From Gammaproteobacteria bacterium (lineage in GTDB: Bacteria > Pseudomonadota > Gammaproteobacteria > Steroidobacterales > Rariloculaceae): a DNA stretch of 64,000 nucleotides. Numbering within the stretch: position 1 is the stretch's first letter; each line of letters begins with the position of its first letter. The stretch lies in NCBI GenBank assembly GCA_036381015.1, contig DASVDR010000033.1, positions 18,237-82,236 on the forward strand, written 5' to 3'. Made by a program: the position numbers and the translations under genes. The notes under the pieces are model-generated. The model was not told the DNA's origin, did no database searches, and was given only the letters and a program-made list of their open reading frames with translations. Of this stretch, positions 50,510-59,246 are shown piece after piece.

Positions 50510-53287
50510 CTAGAGCTCGAACGTGACCTTCGCGTAGAGCAGCCGGCCGCGCGGGTCGTGCACCTTCGAGTCGTACCCGCCGTTCGTCGCGACGTGCGGC
50601 GGATCCTCGTCGAAAAGGTTGATCGCGCCGAACGTGAGGAGCGGGCCGAAGTCGCGGTCGAAGCGAAACGAGTACTGCGCATCGACCGTGGTCTGGCTGT
50701 CGATCGGCGTGAACGCTTCCGGGCCCTCGCCGAGGGCCACCTGATCGTCGACGTAGGAGTCGATGTAGCGCACGAACACGTTGATGCCGTGATTCTCGCG
50801 CTGCCATCCCATGAACGTGTTGACCCGCCACTCCGGCGCCGACGTCGCGAAGTTCGCGAAATTCCGCCGCCCCGCGCCGTCGACGGCGCCGGCTTGCGGG
50901 TCCACGAGGTCATAGCTCGCGATGTAGGTCGCCTCTCCGCCGAAACGGAACGACCCGCGCGCCGCGTCGAGCGTCTGCACGATCGAGAGATCGAACCCGT
51001 CGGTCTCGAGCGACGACGCGTTGTCGTAGAACGAGTCGACGCGCAGCAGCAATCCGCTCACGGGGTCGCGGATCACCTGGCTCCGCGCCTGCGGATCGTT
51101 TTGCGCCGCGGCGTTCAGAATGGCCTGCGCGTTCTGCTGGATGATCACGTTCGAGTAGTCGAACGACCAGTAGTCGACGCCGAGCTGCAGCGAGTCCGTG
51201 ATCGACCAGCTCACGCCGATGTTCGCGACGTCGGCTTCCTCCGGCTCGAGCGGATCGCCCTGCGGGTCGGGCTGCGTGCGCACGGGGAAGAACTGCGGCG
51301 TGCCGACGTTCGGATCGATGAGCTCCGCAAGGGTCGTCTGCGTGCCGAACGACTGGTACAGCGAAGGCGCACGGAACGCCGTGCCGACCGAGCCGCGCAG
51401 CGAGAGGGACGGCGTGGGCCGCCACAGCACCGTGACCTTCGGGTCGGTGGAGTCGACGGGACCGTAGTCCTCGTAGCGGGCGGCGAGCTGCATGTTCAGC
51501 GCTTCGGTGAGGGGCAGCGCGAGCTCGACGAAAGCCGCCTGAACGTTGCGATCCCCGCCGAAGTCCGGATTGCCCGTGACGAACAGGAAGTTGTCGCGGT
51601 TGGCGTTCTCGTCGTAGTCGTACGTCAGCTCCTCGCCGCGATATTGCGCGCCGACGGCGAGGCCCGCGGTGCCGCCCGCGAGCTCGCCGAGCGGCTTCGA
51701 GACGAAGCCTTCGACCGTCGCGAGCTCGCTCTGCGCATCGAAGCTGAAAAAGTCGATCATGTCGTCGAAGAGCTCGGGCGGGTTGATCGTGCCCGTGCCG
51801 GTGAGCGCCGTGCCGAACGGGTTGAAGTACAGGCACGGGTCCACGCCGGGCGTGCCGGTCTCCGGATCGCACTCGGGTCCGCCGAAGCCGTTGATCGCCG
51901 CGTCGAAGCGGTCGACGAGGACGTCGGGCGCGCTCCCGAAAAAGTCGTTCTCGCTGTACTGGACGCTCGCCTCCCAGATCAGGTCGTCGAGGGTGCCCGT
52001 CAGCGACGCGGCGAGCCGCCACGTGTCCGACTCGTGGATGCTCTCGATCGCGGTGCCGCCGGCGCCGATCACGCGGCCGATGAAGAGCACGTCGGTCCCA
52101 TAGGGGTTGTCCGGGTGAGTGGCCGCCACCGTCGGGAACGCCGCGAACGGGAACGACGGCGAGTTGTTGCGCTTCGCCTCGTTGTCGGCGAAGTGGAGCT
52201 CGACCTGGCCCTCGATCCGGTCGTTGAAGAAGTGATCCACTTCGACGTACGCGCTCGCGCGCTGCTCCTCGGGCACGATCGACCAGAAGCTGCCGAAGTC
52301 GAACTGGCACAGTCCGATCGGGATCGGGCCGGCAGGGCTCGGCACGGACTGCACGATGCCCGGCACGACCTTCGGGTCCTGCGCGGCGATCGTCGTGCAA
52401 TCCTGGTCGGCGAACACCGGCGGCCGCGCGTCGGGCACCGGGTCCAACCCGAGCTGCGGCTCGACGAAATCGGCGACGCCGTTCAGGTTGCTGTCGAACG
52501 CGGCGGTCCAGACGGATTGGTAGGCCGGGTTCCCGGGCAGCGACGGGATCAGGAACGAGCCGGGGTTGCCCGCCTGGCTCAGATCGTCGGCCGGGGTCGA
52601 GAGCCGGCGGTCGTTCGTCGTGAGCGGCTCTCGGTCGAGGTACGAGAAGGCGGCGAGAAGATGCGTGCGGTCGTTGCCGACGCCGTAGACGCCGCTGAGC
52701 TGCGTATCGTCCTGCGGATGCGCGTCGACGGTTTGCAGCGCGAGCTCGAGATCGAAGCCTTCGAACGTATCGCGCGTGATGAAGTTGACGACGCCGGCGA
52801 CGGCGTCCGACCCGTAGAGCGCCGTGGCGCCGTCCTTCAGCACCTCCACGCGGTCGAACGCGATCATCGGCGGCAGCGACGACGTGTCGACGAAGTTCTC
52901 GCCGCGGTCGGTCGTCACCGCGCTTTGCGTCTGCCTCCGCCCGTTGATCAGCACGAGGGTCGAGCTCACGCCGAGACCGCGCAGATTCACGTTGCTCGTG
53001 CCGGTCGTCAGGTTCTGGGTGAACGCGTCGGCATTGTTCTGCGAGCCGGTATTGATCGTGAGATCCACGATCATGTCGCCGATCTCGTTGACCCCGAGCG
53101 CGCGGAGGTCCTCGCTGGTGACGGTCACGAGCGGCGAGGGCGAGTCGAACTGCGACTGGCGGCGGATATACGTGCCCGTGACGACGACTTCCTCGATCGG
53201 CCCGGCCTGCTGCTGCTGCGCGGCGGCATCCGGCGCCGCGAGCGCGGCGCCGAGCGGCGTCAGCAAGACGAGCGGCGTTCGCGGCAT
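50510..53287 (-). CDS. TonB-dependent receptor
   Basis: The 925-aa protein has a signal peptide (LVLLTPLGAALAAPDAAAQ) and a plug of the VVVTGTYIRRQSQFDSPSPLVTVTSEDL type with LVLINGRRQTQSAV and DRVEVLKDGATALYGSDAVAGVVNFITRDTFEG. The barrel ends in LYAKVTFEL, with a terminal Leu. It is 31 bases before the oxidoreductase gene and 10 bases after the lipase-like lipoprotein gene, so the three are one operon. The partner suggests that the receptor takes up an ester or lipid breakdown product (inference). Confidence 0.92.
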   Translation of the reverse strand: MPRTPLVLLTPLGAALAAPDAAAQQQQAGPIEEVVVTGTYIRRQSQFDSPSPLVTVTSEDLRALGVNEIGDMIVDLTINTGSQNNADAFTQNLTTGTSNVNLRGLGVSSTLVLINGRRQTQSAVTTDRGENFVDTSSLPPMIAFDRVEVLKDGATALYGSDAVAGVVNFITRDTFEGFDLELALQTVDAHPQDDTQLSGVYGVGNDRTHLLAAFSYLDREPLTTNDRRLSTPADDLSQAGNPGSFLIPSLPGNPAYQSVWTAAFDSNLNGVADFVEPQLGLDPVPDARPPVFADQDCTTIAAQDPKVVPGIVQSVPSPAGPIPIGLCQFDFGSFWSIVPEEQRASAYVEVDHFFNDRIEGQVELHFADNEAKRNNSPSFPFAAFPTVAATHPDNPYGTDVLFIGRVIGAGGTAIESIHESDTWRLAASLTGTLDDLIWEASVQYSENDFFGSAPDVLVDRFDAAINGFGGPECDPETGTPGVDPCLYFNPFGTALTGTGTINPPELFDDMIDFFSFDAQSELATVEGFVSKPLGELAGGTAGLAVGAQYRGEELTYDYDENANRDNFLFVTGNPDFGGDRNVQAAFVELALPLTEALNMQLAARYEDYGPVDSTDPKVTVLWRPTPSLSLRGSVGTAFRAPSLYQSFGTQTTLAELIDPNVGTPQFFPVRTQPDPQGDPLEPEEADVANIGVSWSITDSLQLGVDYWSFDYSNVIIQQNAQAILNAAAQNDPQARSQVIRDPVSGLLLRVDSFYDNASSLETDGFDLSIVQTLDAARGSFRFGGEATYIASYDLVDPQAGAVDGAGRRNFANFATSAPEWRVNTFMGWQRENHGINVFVRYIDSYVDDQVALGEGPEAFTPIDSQTTVDAQYSFRFDRDFGPLLTFGAINLFDEDPPHVATNGGYDSKVHDPRGRLLYAKVTFEL

Positions 53288-53297
53288 AGCGTCATGT

Positions 53298-55289
53298 TCA
53301 CTCCACGAGGCTCGTATCGTTGATCGGGATCACGCTGCCGTTCGAGGCGGCGTACGTCACGGCTTGAGTCTGCATCTCCGTCGTCACGGCCCGGTCGATC
53401 GACGGATCGAGCAACGACCCGTGCCCGCCGGCCGTGAAGCGCACGATGCCGCTCACCGTGCCGGGCGCCGGCACGATGGCGTCCGTGCTCACGGTCGGCA
53501 GCCCCCAGAGCGAGGCGAGGTAATCGGTCGGCGCGTTCGGGACCGTGGTGTCGCCCCGCACCTCGATCACGTGGAGCGGGTGGAACGCGCGCGTGCTCAC
53601 GGCGTAGTTCACGGGATCGACCGGGTCGATGATCGCCTGCAGATCGCGCACGAAGTTGTCGAAATTCGCCGTGCCCGGCGGCAGGCCTTGCGCGGCCAGC
53701 GCGTCCCGGATCGGATCGCCGAAGACCACCGCCTCGGGGTCGGTCAGGATCGCGGTCCACGGCCCCGCCGGGCTCGAGAGCGTGGCCGTGCGGACGTCGG
53801 TGTCGACGCCGAGAAACACGCTGCCGATGATGCTGCCGAGCGACGCGCCGACGAAATGGATGCGCGAGGCGTCGAGGTCGGGAGCCTGATCGCCGTCGAA
53901 ATCGAGGGTCGGAATCGTGCGGGCGAGCTGGATCAGGTCGGAGACGGCCTGACGGAGGTTGTCGCGTGCGTTCAGGGGGTTCTGCAGGTTCAGAATCTGC
54001 CAGCCGTTGTCGATCTCGCCGTCCGGCACGAACACGCCCGTGTCGCCGACGTTGTCGAGATTGAAATGCCGCTCGTTGTCGCCGAAAGGCGTGCCCGGGC
54101 CCTGATAGAACGGGCTTTCGGTGTCCCTGACGCCGTGCAGCGGCAGATCGATCGCGACGACCGCGAAGCCCTGCGCGGCGAAGCTGTCCGCGATCGCGAA
54201 CATCGTCGTGCGGTTGGACGTGATGCCGTGCACGTAGATGACGACCGGCCAGCCTTCCGCCGGTTCCGGGTGGCCGCTTTGAGCGTTCGGGAGCGTCGCG
54301 AGCAGCGGGATCGGAAGCTCCGGGACGCGCGCGACGGGGACGGGGTTCGCCGCGTTCGGCGGCATCAGATCGGCGTTCACCCAGAAGCTCGCGAGCGGAT
54401 TGGCCGGATCCCCGAAGTACGGCACGGCGATCGTGCCCGCATACACGTCGGCGATGCCGGGCAGCCCCAGCCCGAGCTCGCCGGTGCTGATCCCGAGCGG
54501 CTCGAGCACGGCCGGCCGTGCCGTCGCCGACTGGCTCACGGCCTCGAGCACGTCGCCGACCGACTGCGTGCGCATGCTCCACGCGACGACGATCGATTCC
54601 CCCGGGATGCCGAGGAGCCCGACGCCGGCGTCGATCAGCGGCGTGATGGCCGGAAAGAGCGGATCGAGCTCCGGGGTGCCCGGCACGCTCCCGAGGCCGG
54701 CGAGGTGCGCGTCGCGGACCGCGCCGAACACGGTGTCCGCGGAGGCCGGCTCGCCGAACGTGTTCTCGATGCCGTCGGTCAGGATGAACGCGTACTGCGT
54801 GCGGGGCTCGAGCGGCACGAGCGGCACGATCTCGACGAGGCCGCCGCCGGTCCCGGCCGCCGTCGAGACGCGCACGTCGTAGTCGAGGCCGGGGACGAGC
54901 GGCGTACCGGCGGTTGCGTTCAAAACGAACACGGTGCCGCCCGACTGCGGGTTCGCGGGATCGAACGGTACCAGGGTCTCCGGATCCACCGGTCCGTTGA
55001 ACGGCACGGTGATCGGAGCCGTCGTCGAGAAGCCGTCGAGCGTATTCAGCGCCTCGGCGAGCGGGCTCGTGATGCGCTCGGGCACCTCGAGCTTCTGGCC
55101 CGTGGGATTGTAGAGGTCGCTCGGGTAGGGGCCGACGTCGATCGGCGGGGCGTAGACGGCCACGAAGCCTTCGCCGGATGGCGGCGGCGCGGGCGTGAAT
55201 TCGACCGCCTCCGGGCCCGTGGACGAGCCGCTTTCGCAGCCGGCGAGCACGGCGCCGACGAGCACGAACAGGATGGCAGAGCGCGGCAT
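53298..55289 (-). CDS. Lipase/esterase-like lipoprotein (Pla-1/cef-VolA type)
   Basis: The 663-aa protein has a lipobox LVGAVLAGC (Cys18). An N-terminal immunoglobulin-like part (PFNGPVDPETLVPFDPANP, PLEPRTQYAFILTDGI, about 60-200) precedes an alpha/beta-hydrolase region: WPVVIYVHGITSNRTTMFAIADSFAAQGFAVVAIDLPLHG (oxyanion-side histidine-glycine), HFVGASLGSIIG (Ser483 as nucleophile) and a C-terminal HVIEVRGDTTVPN and GGHGSLL with acid and His candidates. This layout matches the bacterial virulence-factor-type lipoprotein lipases. It would be outer-membrane attached and hydrolyse an ester at the surface. It is 10 bases upstream of the TonB receptor gene. Confidence 0.87.
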   Translation of the reverse strand: MPRSAILFVLVGAVLAGCESGSSTGPEAVEFTPAPPPSGEGFVAVYAPPIDVGPYPSDLYNPTGQKLEVPERITSPLAEALNTLDGFSTTAPITVPFNGPVDPETLVPFDPANPQSGGTVFVLNATAGTPLVPGLDYDVRVSTAAGTGGGLVEIVPLVPLEPRTQYAFILTDGIENTFGEPASADTVFGAVRDAHLAGLGSVPGTPELDPLFPAITPLIDAGVGLLGIPGESIVVAWSMRTQSVGDVLEAVSQSATARPAVLEPLGISTGELGLGLPGIADVYAGTIAVPYFGDPANPLASFWVNADLMPPNAANPVPVARVPELPIPLLATLPNAQSGHPEPAEGWPVVIYVHGITSNRTTMFAIADSFAAQGFAVVAIDLPLHGVRDTESPFYQGPGTPFGDNERHFNLDNVGDTGVFVPDGEIDNGWQILNLQNPLNARDNLRQAVSDLIQLARTIPTLDFDGDQAPDLDASRIHFVGASLGSIIGSVFLGVDTDVRTATLSSPAGPWTAILTDPEAVVFGDPIRDALAAQGLPPGTANFDNFVRDLQAIIDPVDPVNYAVSTRAFHPLHVIEVRGDTTVPNAPTDYLASLWGLPTVSTDAIVPAPGTVSGIVRFTAGGHGSLLDPSIDRAVTTEMQTQAVTYAASNGSVIPINDTSLVE

Positions 55290-55467
55290 GGAACCCCCCT
55301 CGGAAGCGCCGCTGCCAGTATATGCATTCGTCGTCGGGAAGATAGCTTCGCAATCTGCGGAGTTCTCTTCTGCTGCGCTTCCTCGGTCCCGCGTCCGGGG
55401 CGCGGGCCCTGTCGGCCGGACTCCGGCTGCGGCGATTCGCGGGAGCCGAAACGGCGGCCGGCCTGTC

Positions 55468-55473
55468 TATAAT
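55468..55473 (+). promoter_or_regulatory. Possible -10 box of the aldehyde dehydrogenase gene
   Basis: TATAAT (55468-55473) lies 33 bases before the start codon. The -35 region is not recognisable. The gap between this gene and the divergent lipase gene is 217 bases. Confidence 0.4.
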
Positions 55474-55506
55474 GGGTGCTTCGAAACGGTTATCGAGGGA
55501 CAGCCC

Positions 55507-56895
55507 ATGAGCATGCCCGAACGCGCAGCCGCGCCCGATACGGAAATCCAGAATCTCGTCGAGAAAGCACGTGCCGCGCAGGCGGCTTTCGAGGCGTTCT
55601 CTCAGGAGCAGGTGGACGCGATCGTTCGCGACATCGGCAAGTACGTCTACGACAACGCCGAAATGCTCGCGCGCATGGCGGTCGACGAGACGGGCATCGG
55701 CGACTACAGCGACAAGGTTCTGAAGAACAAAGGCAAGGCAAGGATCATCTGGAACAGTCTCAAGGGCAAGAAATCGCGCGGCGTCATCGGCGAGGAGCCG
55801 GAGAACAACCTCGTGCTCGTGGCCAAGCCGATGGGCGTCGTCGCGTCCGTCACGCCGGTCACGAATCCGATCGTCACGCCGATGTGCAACTGCATGTTCG
55901 CGATCAAGACCGGCAACGCGGTGATTTTCGCGCCGCACCCGAAGGCCCAGAAGTGCACGCGGCATCTGACGAACGAGTTCATGCGCATCGTCAAGGCGCA
56001 CGGCGGCCCCGACGATCTGATCCAAATGGTCGAGAACGGCTCCGTGGAGAAGACGCAGGAGCTGATGCGCTCGGTCGACGTCGTCGTCGCCACGGGCGGC
56101 GCCGCGATGGTGAAATCCGCTTACTCGTCCGGCAAGCCGTCGTTCGGTGTCGGCGCGGGCAACGTGCCGGTGATCATCGACCGCGACGTCGATCTGAAGG
56201 AAGCCGTCGAGAAGATCGTCGCGGGCGCGGCCTTCGACAACGGCATCATCTGCTCGCACGAGCAGTTCGTGCTCGCTCCGGAGGAGCGCTACCAGGAGAC
56301 GCTCGAGGCGTTCGCGGCCACCGGCAAGGTATGGTTCACGAACGACGAGGCGCAGATCCAGAAGATTCGCGACGTCGTGTTTCCGGGCGGACAGCTGAAC
56401 AAGGACGTGGTCGGCAAGCCGGCTCGTGAGGTCGGCCGCATGGCGGGCGTCGACGTTCCCGAGTCGGCCCGGCTGATTCTGGTCCCCGCGCGCGGCGCCG
56501 GCGAAGCGGACGTGCTCGCCCGCGAGAAGCTCTGCCCCGTGATTGCGATCTTGCCGTACAAGGAGTTCACCGAGGCGGTCGAGAAGGCCAAGGCCAACCT
56601 GCTCGTCGAGGGCGCGGGGCACTCCGCGGCCGTTCACTCGAACAACGAGGAGCACATCCGCAGCGCGGGCGTCGCGCTGCCGGTCAGCCGTCTCGTCGTG
56701 AACCAGGCGAGCTCGCTGACGGCGGGCGGTTCGCTCACGAACGGCTTCGCGCCGACGACGACGCTCGGCTGCGGCTCGTGGGGCGGGAACTCGATCTCCG
56801 AGAACCTCGACTACAAGCACCTGATGAACGTCTCGCGGATCGGCAAGGTCATCAGCGGCAAGAAGGTGCCGACGGACGAGGAAATCTGGGCCTGA
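55507..56895 (+). CDS. CoA-acylating-type aldehyde dehydrogenase
   Basis: The 462-aa protein is an aldehyde dehydrogenase of the acylating branch (acetaldehyde/succinate-semialdehyde/sulfoacetaldehyde type). Marks are VLVAKPMGVVASVTPVTNPIVTPMCNCMFAIKTGNAVIFAPHPKAQKCT, SVDVVVATGGAAMVKSAY, FGVGAGNVPVIIDRDVDLKEAVEKI, and FDNGIICSHEQF (catalytic Cys249). The C-terminus TLGCGSWGGNSISENLDYKHLMNVSRI is typical. The start at 55507 has GAGGGA upstream. The frame opens earlier but without a ribosome site. It would oxidise an aldehyde to an acyl-CoA in the cytosol. It is divergent from the lipase/receptor/oxidoreductase operon. Confidence 0.9.
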   Translation: MSMPERAAAPDTEIQNLVEKARAAQAAFEAFSQEQVDAIVRDIGKYVYDNAEMLARMAVDETGIGDYSDKVLKNKGKARIIWNSLKGKKSRGVIGEEPENNLVLVAKPMGVVASVTPVTNPIVTPMCNCMFAIKTGNAVIFAPHPKAQKCTRHLTNEFMRIVKAHGGPDDLIQMVENGSVEKTQELMRSVDVVVATGGAAMVKSAYSSGKPSFGVGAGNVPVIIDRDVDLKEAVEKIVAGAAFDNGIICSHEQFVLAPEERYQETLEAFAATGKVWFTNDEAQIQKIRDVVFPGGQLNKDVVGKPAREVGRMAGVDVPESARLILVPARGAGEADVLAREKLCPVIAILPYKEFTEAVEKAKANLLVEGAGHSAAVHSNNEEHIRSAGVALPVSRLVVNQASSLTAGGSLTNGFAPTTTLGCGSWGGNSISENLDYKHLMNVSRIGKVISGKKVPTDEEIWA

Positions 56896-56967
56896 GCGAA
56901 GCGAGAACTGCGCGGGGCGCAGCTGTCGAGTTCCCGCTGCTCTACACGTCCGAGGAGAAGGCGCAAC

Positions 56968-57147
56968 GCTGGCGAAGTCCGTCTCGACCCCTCCGAGCAT
57001 GCGCAGCACGGGTGGTTCTCGTTCGAGGAGAGCCTCGCGCGTGTCCACTACCGAGGGCTCGAGGACGGGCTGCGATCGGTCCACGAGTACGTGACCGGTA
57101 CGCCGAGCCCGGCCAGGGAGCTCTGCCTCTACCCGTCAGAGACCTGA
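56968..57147 (+). pseudogene. NUDIX hydrolase C-terminal remnant
   Basis: In frame with the stop at 57145 is a stretch reading GEVRLDPSEHAQHGWFSFEES and LARVHYRGLEDGLRSVHEYV, which matches the C-terminal part of NUDIX hydrolases (EH-x-x-H-W-F, then Y-RGL-D-L--V-EYV). The Nudix box itself (GX5EX7REUXEEXGU) and everything before it are absent. The upstream sequence in this frame is low-complexity. It is a fragment of a deleted gene. Confidence 0.65.
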
Positions 57148-57244
57148 GCGAGCGCGCTGCCGGGTGGCGCTTGCGGCGGCTGACTGCGAGCTGCGCGGTG
57201 TGGTGAGCTCGCGCTGTGCGCGGCGTGCGTCGCGCTCGGCCGAA

Positions 57245-57559
57245 TCAGACGCCGAAGAACAGATAATCGATCGCGGCGAAAATGTCTTCGCGCCGATCGG
57301 CCAACGACGCCACCGGTGTGCCGAGGCTCGTGGCCGGTAAGGTCGTCAAGGACGTGACGAGCAACACGAAGTCCTTTCCCTTGATCCTGACGAAAGGCGT
57401 GAGGCGCCCCGGGATGGCGGGCAACGCAGCGCGAGGGACGGTCGGGGCGACCGCGCGGTCGCGGCCGATGTGCGCGACCTCCGATTGCAGCACGACGACA
57501 TACGGGTAAGTGCGGCGCGCCCGGGTGATTGGGTTCGCGAAGACCTCAAACTGCTTCAT
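57245..57559 (-). CDS. ccdB: CcdB-family gyrase-targeting toxin
   Basis: The 104-aa protein has the CcdB layout: MKQFEVFANPITRARRTYPYVVVLQSEVAH at the N-terminus, an internal Pro/Ala-rich segment and VRIKGKDFVLLVTSLTTLPATSLGTPVASLADRREDIFAAIDYLFFGV at the C-terminus. CcdB poisons DNA gyrase. Its start lies inside the last codons of the antitoxin gene (14-base overlap), so the pair is translated in step. It looks intact. Chromosomal copies of this kind are common and are often neutral or stress-linked. Confidence 0.9.
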   Translation of the reverse strand: MKQFEVFANPITRARRTYPYVVVLQSEVAHIGRDRAVAPTVPRAALPAIPGRLTPFVRIKGKDFVLLVTSLTTLPATSLGTPVASLADRREDIFAAIDYLFFGV

Positions 57560-57818
57560 CGTCCGAGGCGAAATGCTCCCGGGCGAGATCGGCGAACGAG
57601 CCGTGCTTCTCGACGTAATCGTTGACGGCGGCCAAGTCGAGGCGAATTTCGGCGGCGAGCGCTTCGGCTCGGCGCCGCGCGACCTCGTTCGCGAGCGCTT
57701 CCTCCGCGACTTTCGATGTGTTCACGTTCAGCTCCTTGGCCTGCCGGTACAGCTCCGCGTCGATCGTAAGGCTCACCGTTCGCTTCGGCCCCTTCGCTTT
57801 TCCGGCGAAACCGCGCAT
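57546..57818 (-). CDS. ccdA: CcdA-family antitoxin
   Basis: The 90-aa protein starts at ATG 57818 with GGAGGAG upstream. It has a basic N-terminus, RTVSLTIDAELYRQAKELNVNTSKVAEEALANEV (ribbon-helix-helix DNA-binding part) and a C-terminal toxin-binding part (LDLAAVNDYVEKHGSFADLAREHFASDD). It binds CcdB and represses its own promoter. It is the first gene of the pair. Confidence 0.9.
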   Translation of the reverse strand: MRGFAGKAKGPKRTVSLTIDAELYRQAKELNVNTSKVAEEALANEVARRRAEALAAEIRLDLAAVNDYVEKHGSFADLAREHFASDDEAV

Positions 57819-58078
57819 AGCTCCTCCGTGTAGAGCACCGACAGCGTACGCCCGTGCAGAACACGTGTCGAGCACACGGGTTTTGCGCGGCCCGGCGGTT
57901 GCAGCCGGCCGGGCCGGCTTCTCTTTCCCGCGCTCGCTGGTGACCACGGCTCAGAGTACGGGCGGTGCCTGAATCCCGCCCGCGCCGGCGGGTTGACGCT
58001 GGGCGCTGCGGATGTGCGAGACTGGCTCGAGCGCGATGCTGCCCCGTGCTGCGAGTGCCGCGGCGCGGAAGGAGGACC

Positions 58079-58621
58079 ATGAGGGGAGAGGCCGTTCCAG
58101 CCTGGGCGAGCTGGGTAGGGACCGTCGCCGTCGTCCTCGGCGTCTTGCTGACGGCCGAGCGCGGCACCGAGTGGATGAAGCAGGTGGTGATCGCGAATGC
58201 GACTCCGGTGAGCGGTCAGCTACCCGACGCCGAATGCCCGACCGACGAGCTGATCGAGGAAGGGTTGTCGGCGGCCGAGTGCGAGCAACTCGTCGCCAAC
58301 GTGCGCAATCACATCGTCTCGGCGCCTCCTTGGTTCCCCGGTGTGCAGACGCTGTTGGCAGCTACGGCGACGATTCTGGCGCTCCTGTCGATCGGCGTCG
58401 GTGCGTCGCTGCTGGAAGGCCGCGCTTGGGCTCCCGGCGCGGCGGTCTATACGTTCGGGGCGCTCGCACTCGTGGACGCCGCGGGATTCGTGGCCGCCGT
58501 CAACGCGGGTCCGATCTTGCGTGACGCCTACTTGTGGGGGTTCCTGCTGTGGTTCTTCATTCATCTGATGATGACGATCGGCGTTGCTGCCGGTCGCGCG
58601 GGGGTGATTCGCCATGGATGA
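58079..58621 (+). CDS. Hypothetical four-helix membrane protein
   Basis: The 180-aa protein starts after AAGGAGGA. Hydrophobic segments lie at about 8-26, 90-112, 122-146 and 152-173, and a periplasmic-type loop holds PDAECPTDELIEEGLSAAECEQLV with two Cys residues that may form a disulphide. No family was recognised. It overlaps the next gene by 8 bases, so it is probably coupled to cytochrome b561. Confidence 0.75.
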   Translation: MRGEAVPAWASWVGTVAVVLGVLLTAERGTEWMKQVVIANATPVSGQLPDAECPTDELIEEGLSAAECEQLVANVRNHIVSAPPWFPGVQTLLAATATILALLSIGVGASLLEGRAWAPGAAVYTFGALALVDAAGFVAAVNAGPILRDAYLWGFLLWFFIHLMMTIGVAAGRAGVIRHG

Positions 58622-59222
58622 TGCTCGAAACTGGGAAGCAACCGCGACGGACGACGCGTCCGACGGCGAGCTGACTCATGATGACGTCGAGCCCTACACC
58701 CGGACGGCCGTCGTCGTTCATTGGCTGATCGCGGTCGCGACGATTTTTCTTTTCGCGTCGAGCTGGTGGATGCTCGCATTGCCGCTGCCGTCGGACGACT
58801 TCACGTTCCGCGAGTTTCCGTTCCAGCTCCACAAGAATCTCGGCCTGACCATCGTCGTGCTGCTCGGCGTGCTGCTGTATGTGCGGCTCAAGCACCGGAC
58901 GAGGGCGACGCGCTCTGCCGAGATGCGCCCCTGGATGCGCACGCTCGCCGCGGTCGATCACGTCGCGCTCTACGTGCTGATCCTGGCCGCCTGCGTCAGC
59001 GGCTACCTGTCGTCGTCCTACAGCGGATGGGCGACGACCTTGTGGTGGTCCGTCGACCTGCCGCATTGGGGCTACGAGAACGAGGAGCTCAACATCCTCT
59101 ACTCGGACATCCACCTTTGGACGTGCTGGGCGCTGCTCGCGGTCATCGCCGTGCACGTCAGCGGTGCGCTGTATCACGGATTCCGCAACGACGGGATCGT
59201 GCGGCGAATGCTGCATCTGTAA
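58614..59222 (+). CDS. Cytochrome b561-type membrane protein
   Basis: The 202-aa protein has four transmembrane helices with haem-ligand histidines in VVHWLIAVATIFLF, FQLHKNLGLTIVVLLGVLLYVRLKHRTRA, VDHVALYVLILAACVSGYL and LLAVIAVHVSGALYHGFRNDGIVRRML. It belongs to the b561/cytochrome b-type family, which moves electrons across the inner membrane, often to superoxide or as a partner of a periplasmic oxidoreductase. It overlaps the upstream membrane-protein gene by 8 bases. Confidence 0.87.
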   Translation: MDDARNWEATATDDASDGELTHDDVEPYTRTAVVVHWLIAVATIFLFASSWWMLALPLPSDDFTFREFPFQLHKNLGLTIVVLLGVLLYVRLKHRTRATRSAEMRPWMRTLAAVDHVALYVLILAACVSGYLSSSYSGWATTLWWSVDLPHWGYENEELNILYSDIHLWTCWALLAVIAVHVSGALYHGFRNDGIVRRMLHL

Positions 59223-59246
59223 AAGCGAGTGCTGCGACGCCGCAGC

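Noticed and set aside
50408-53323. 971-aa plus-strand frame opposite the TonB receptor
   Set aside because: Low-complexity Arg-rich shadow of the receptor gene.
53260-57084. Very long minus-strand open frame overlapping the lipase and the aldehyde dehydrogenase
   Set aside because: Its translation is Arg/Ala-rich with no family motif, and it overlaps well-supported genes in other frames. It is a shadow frame of high-GC DNA.
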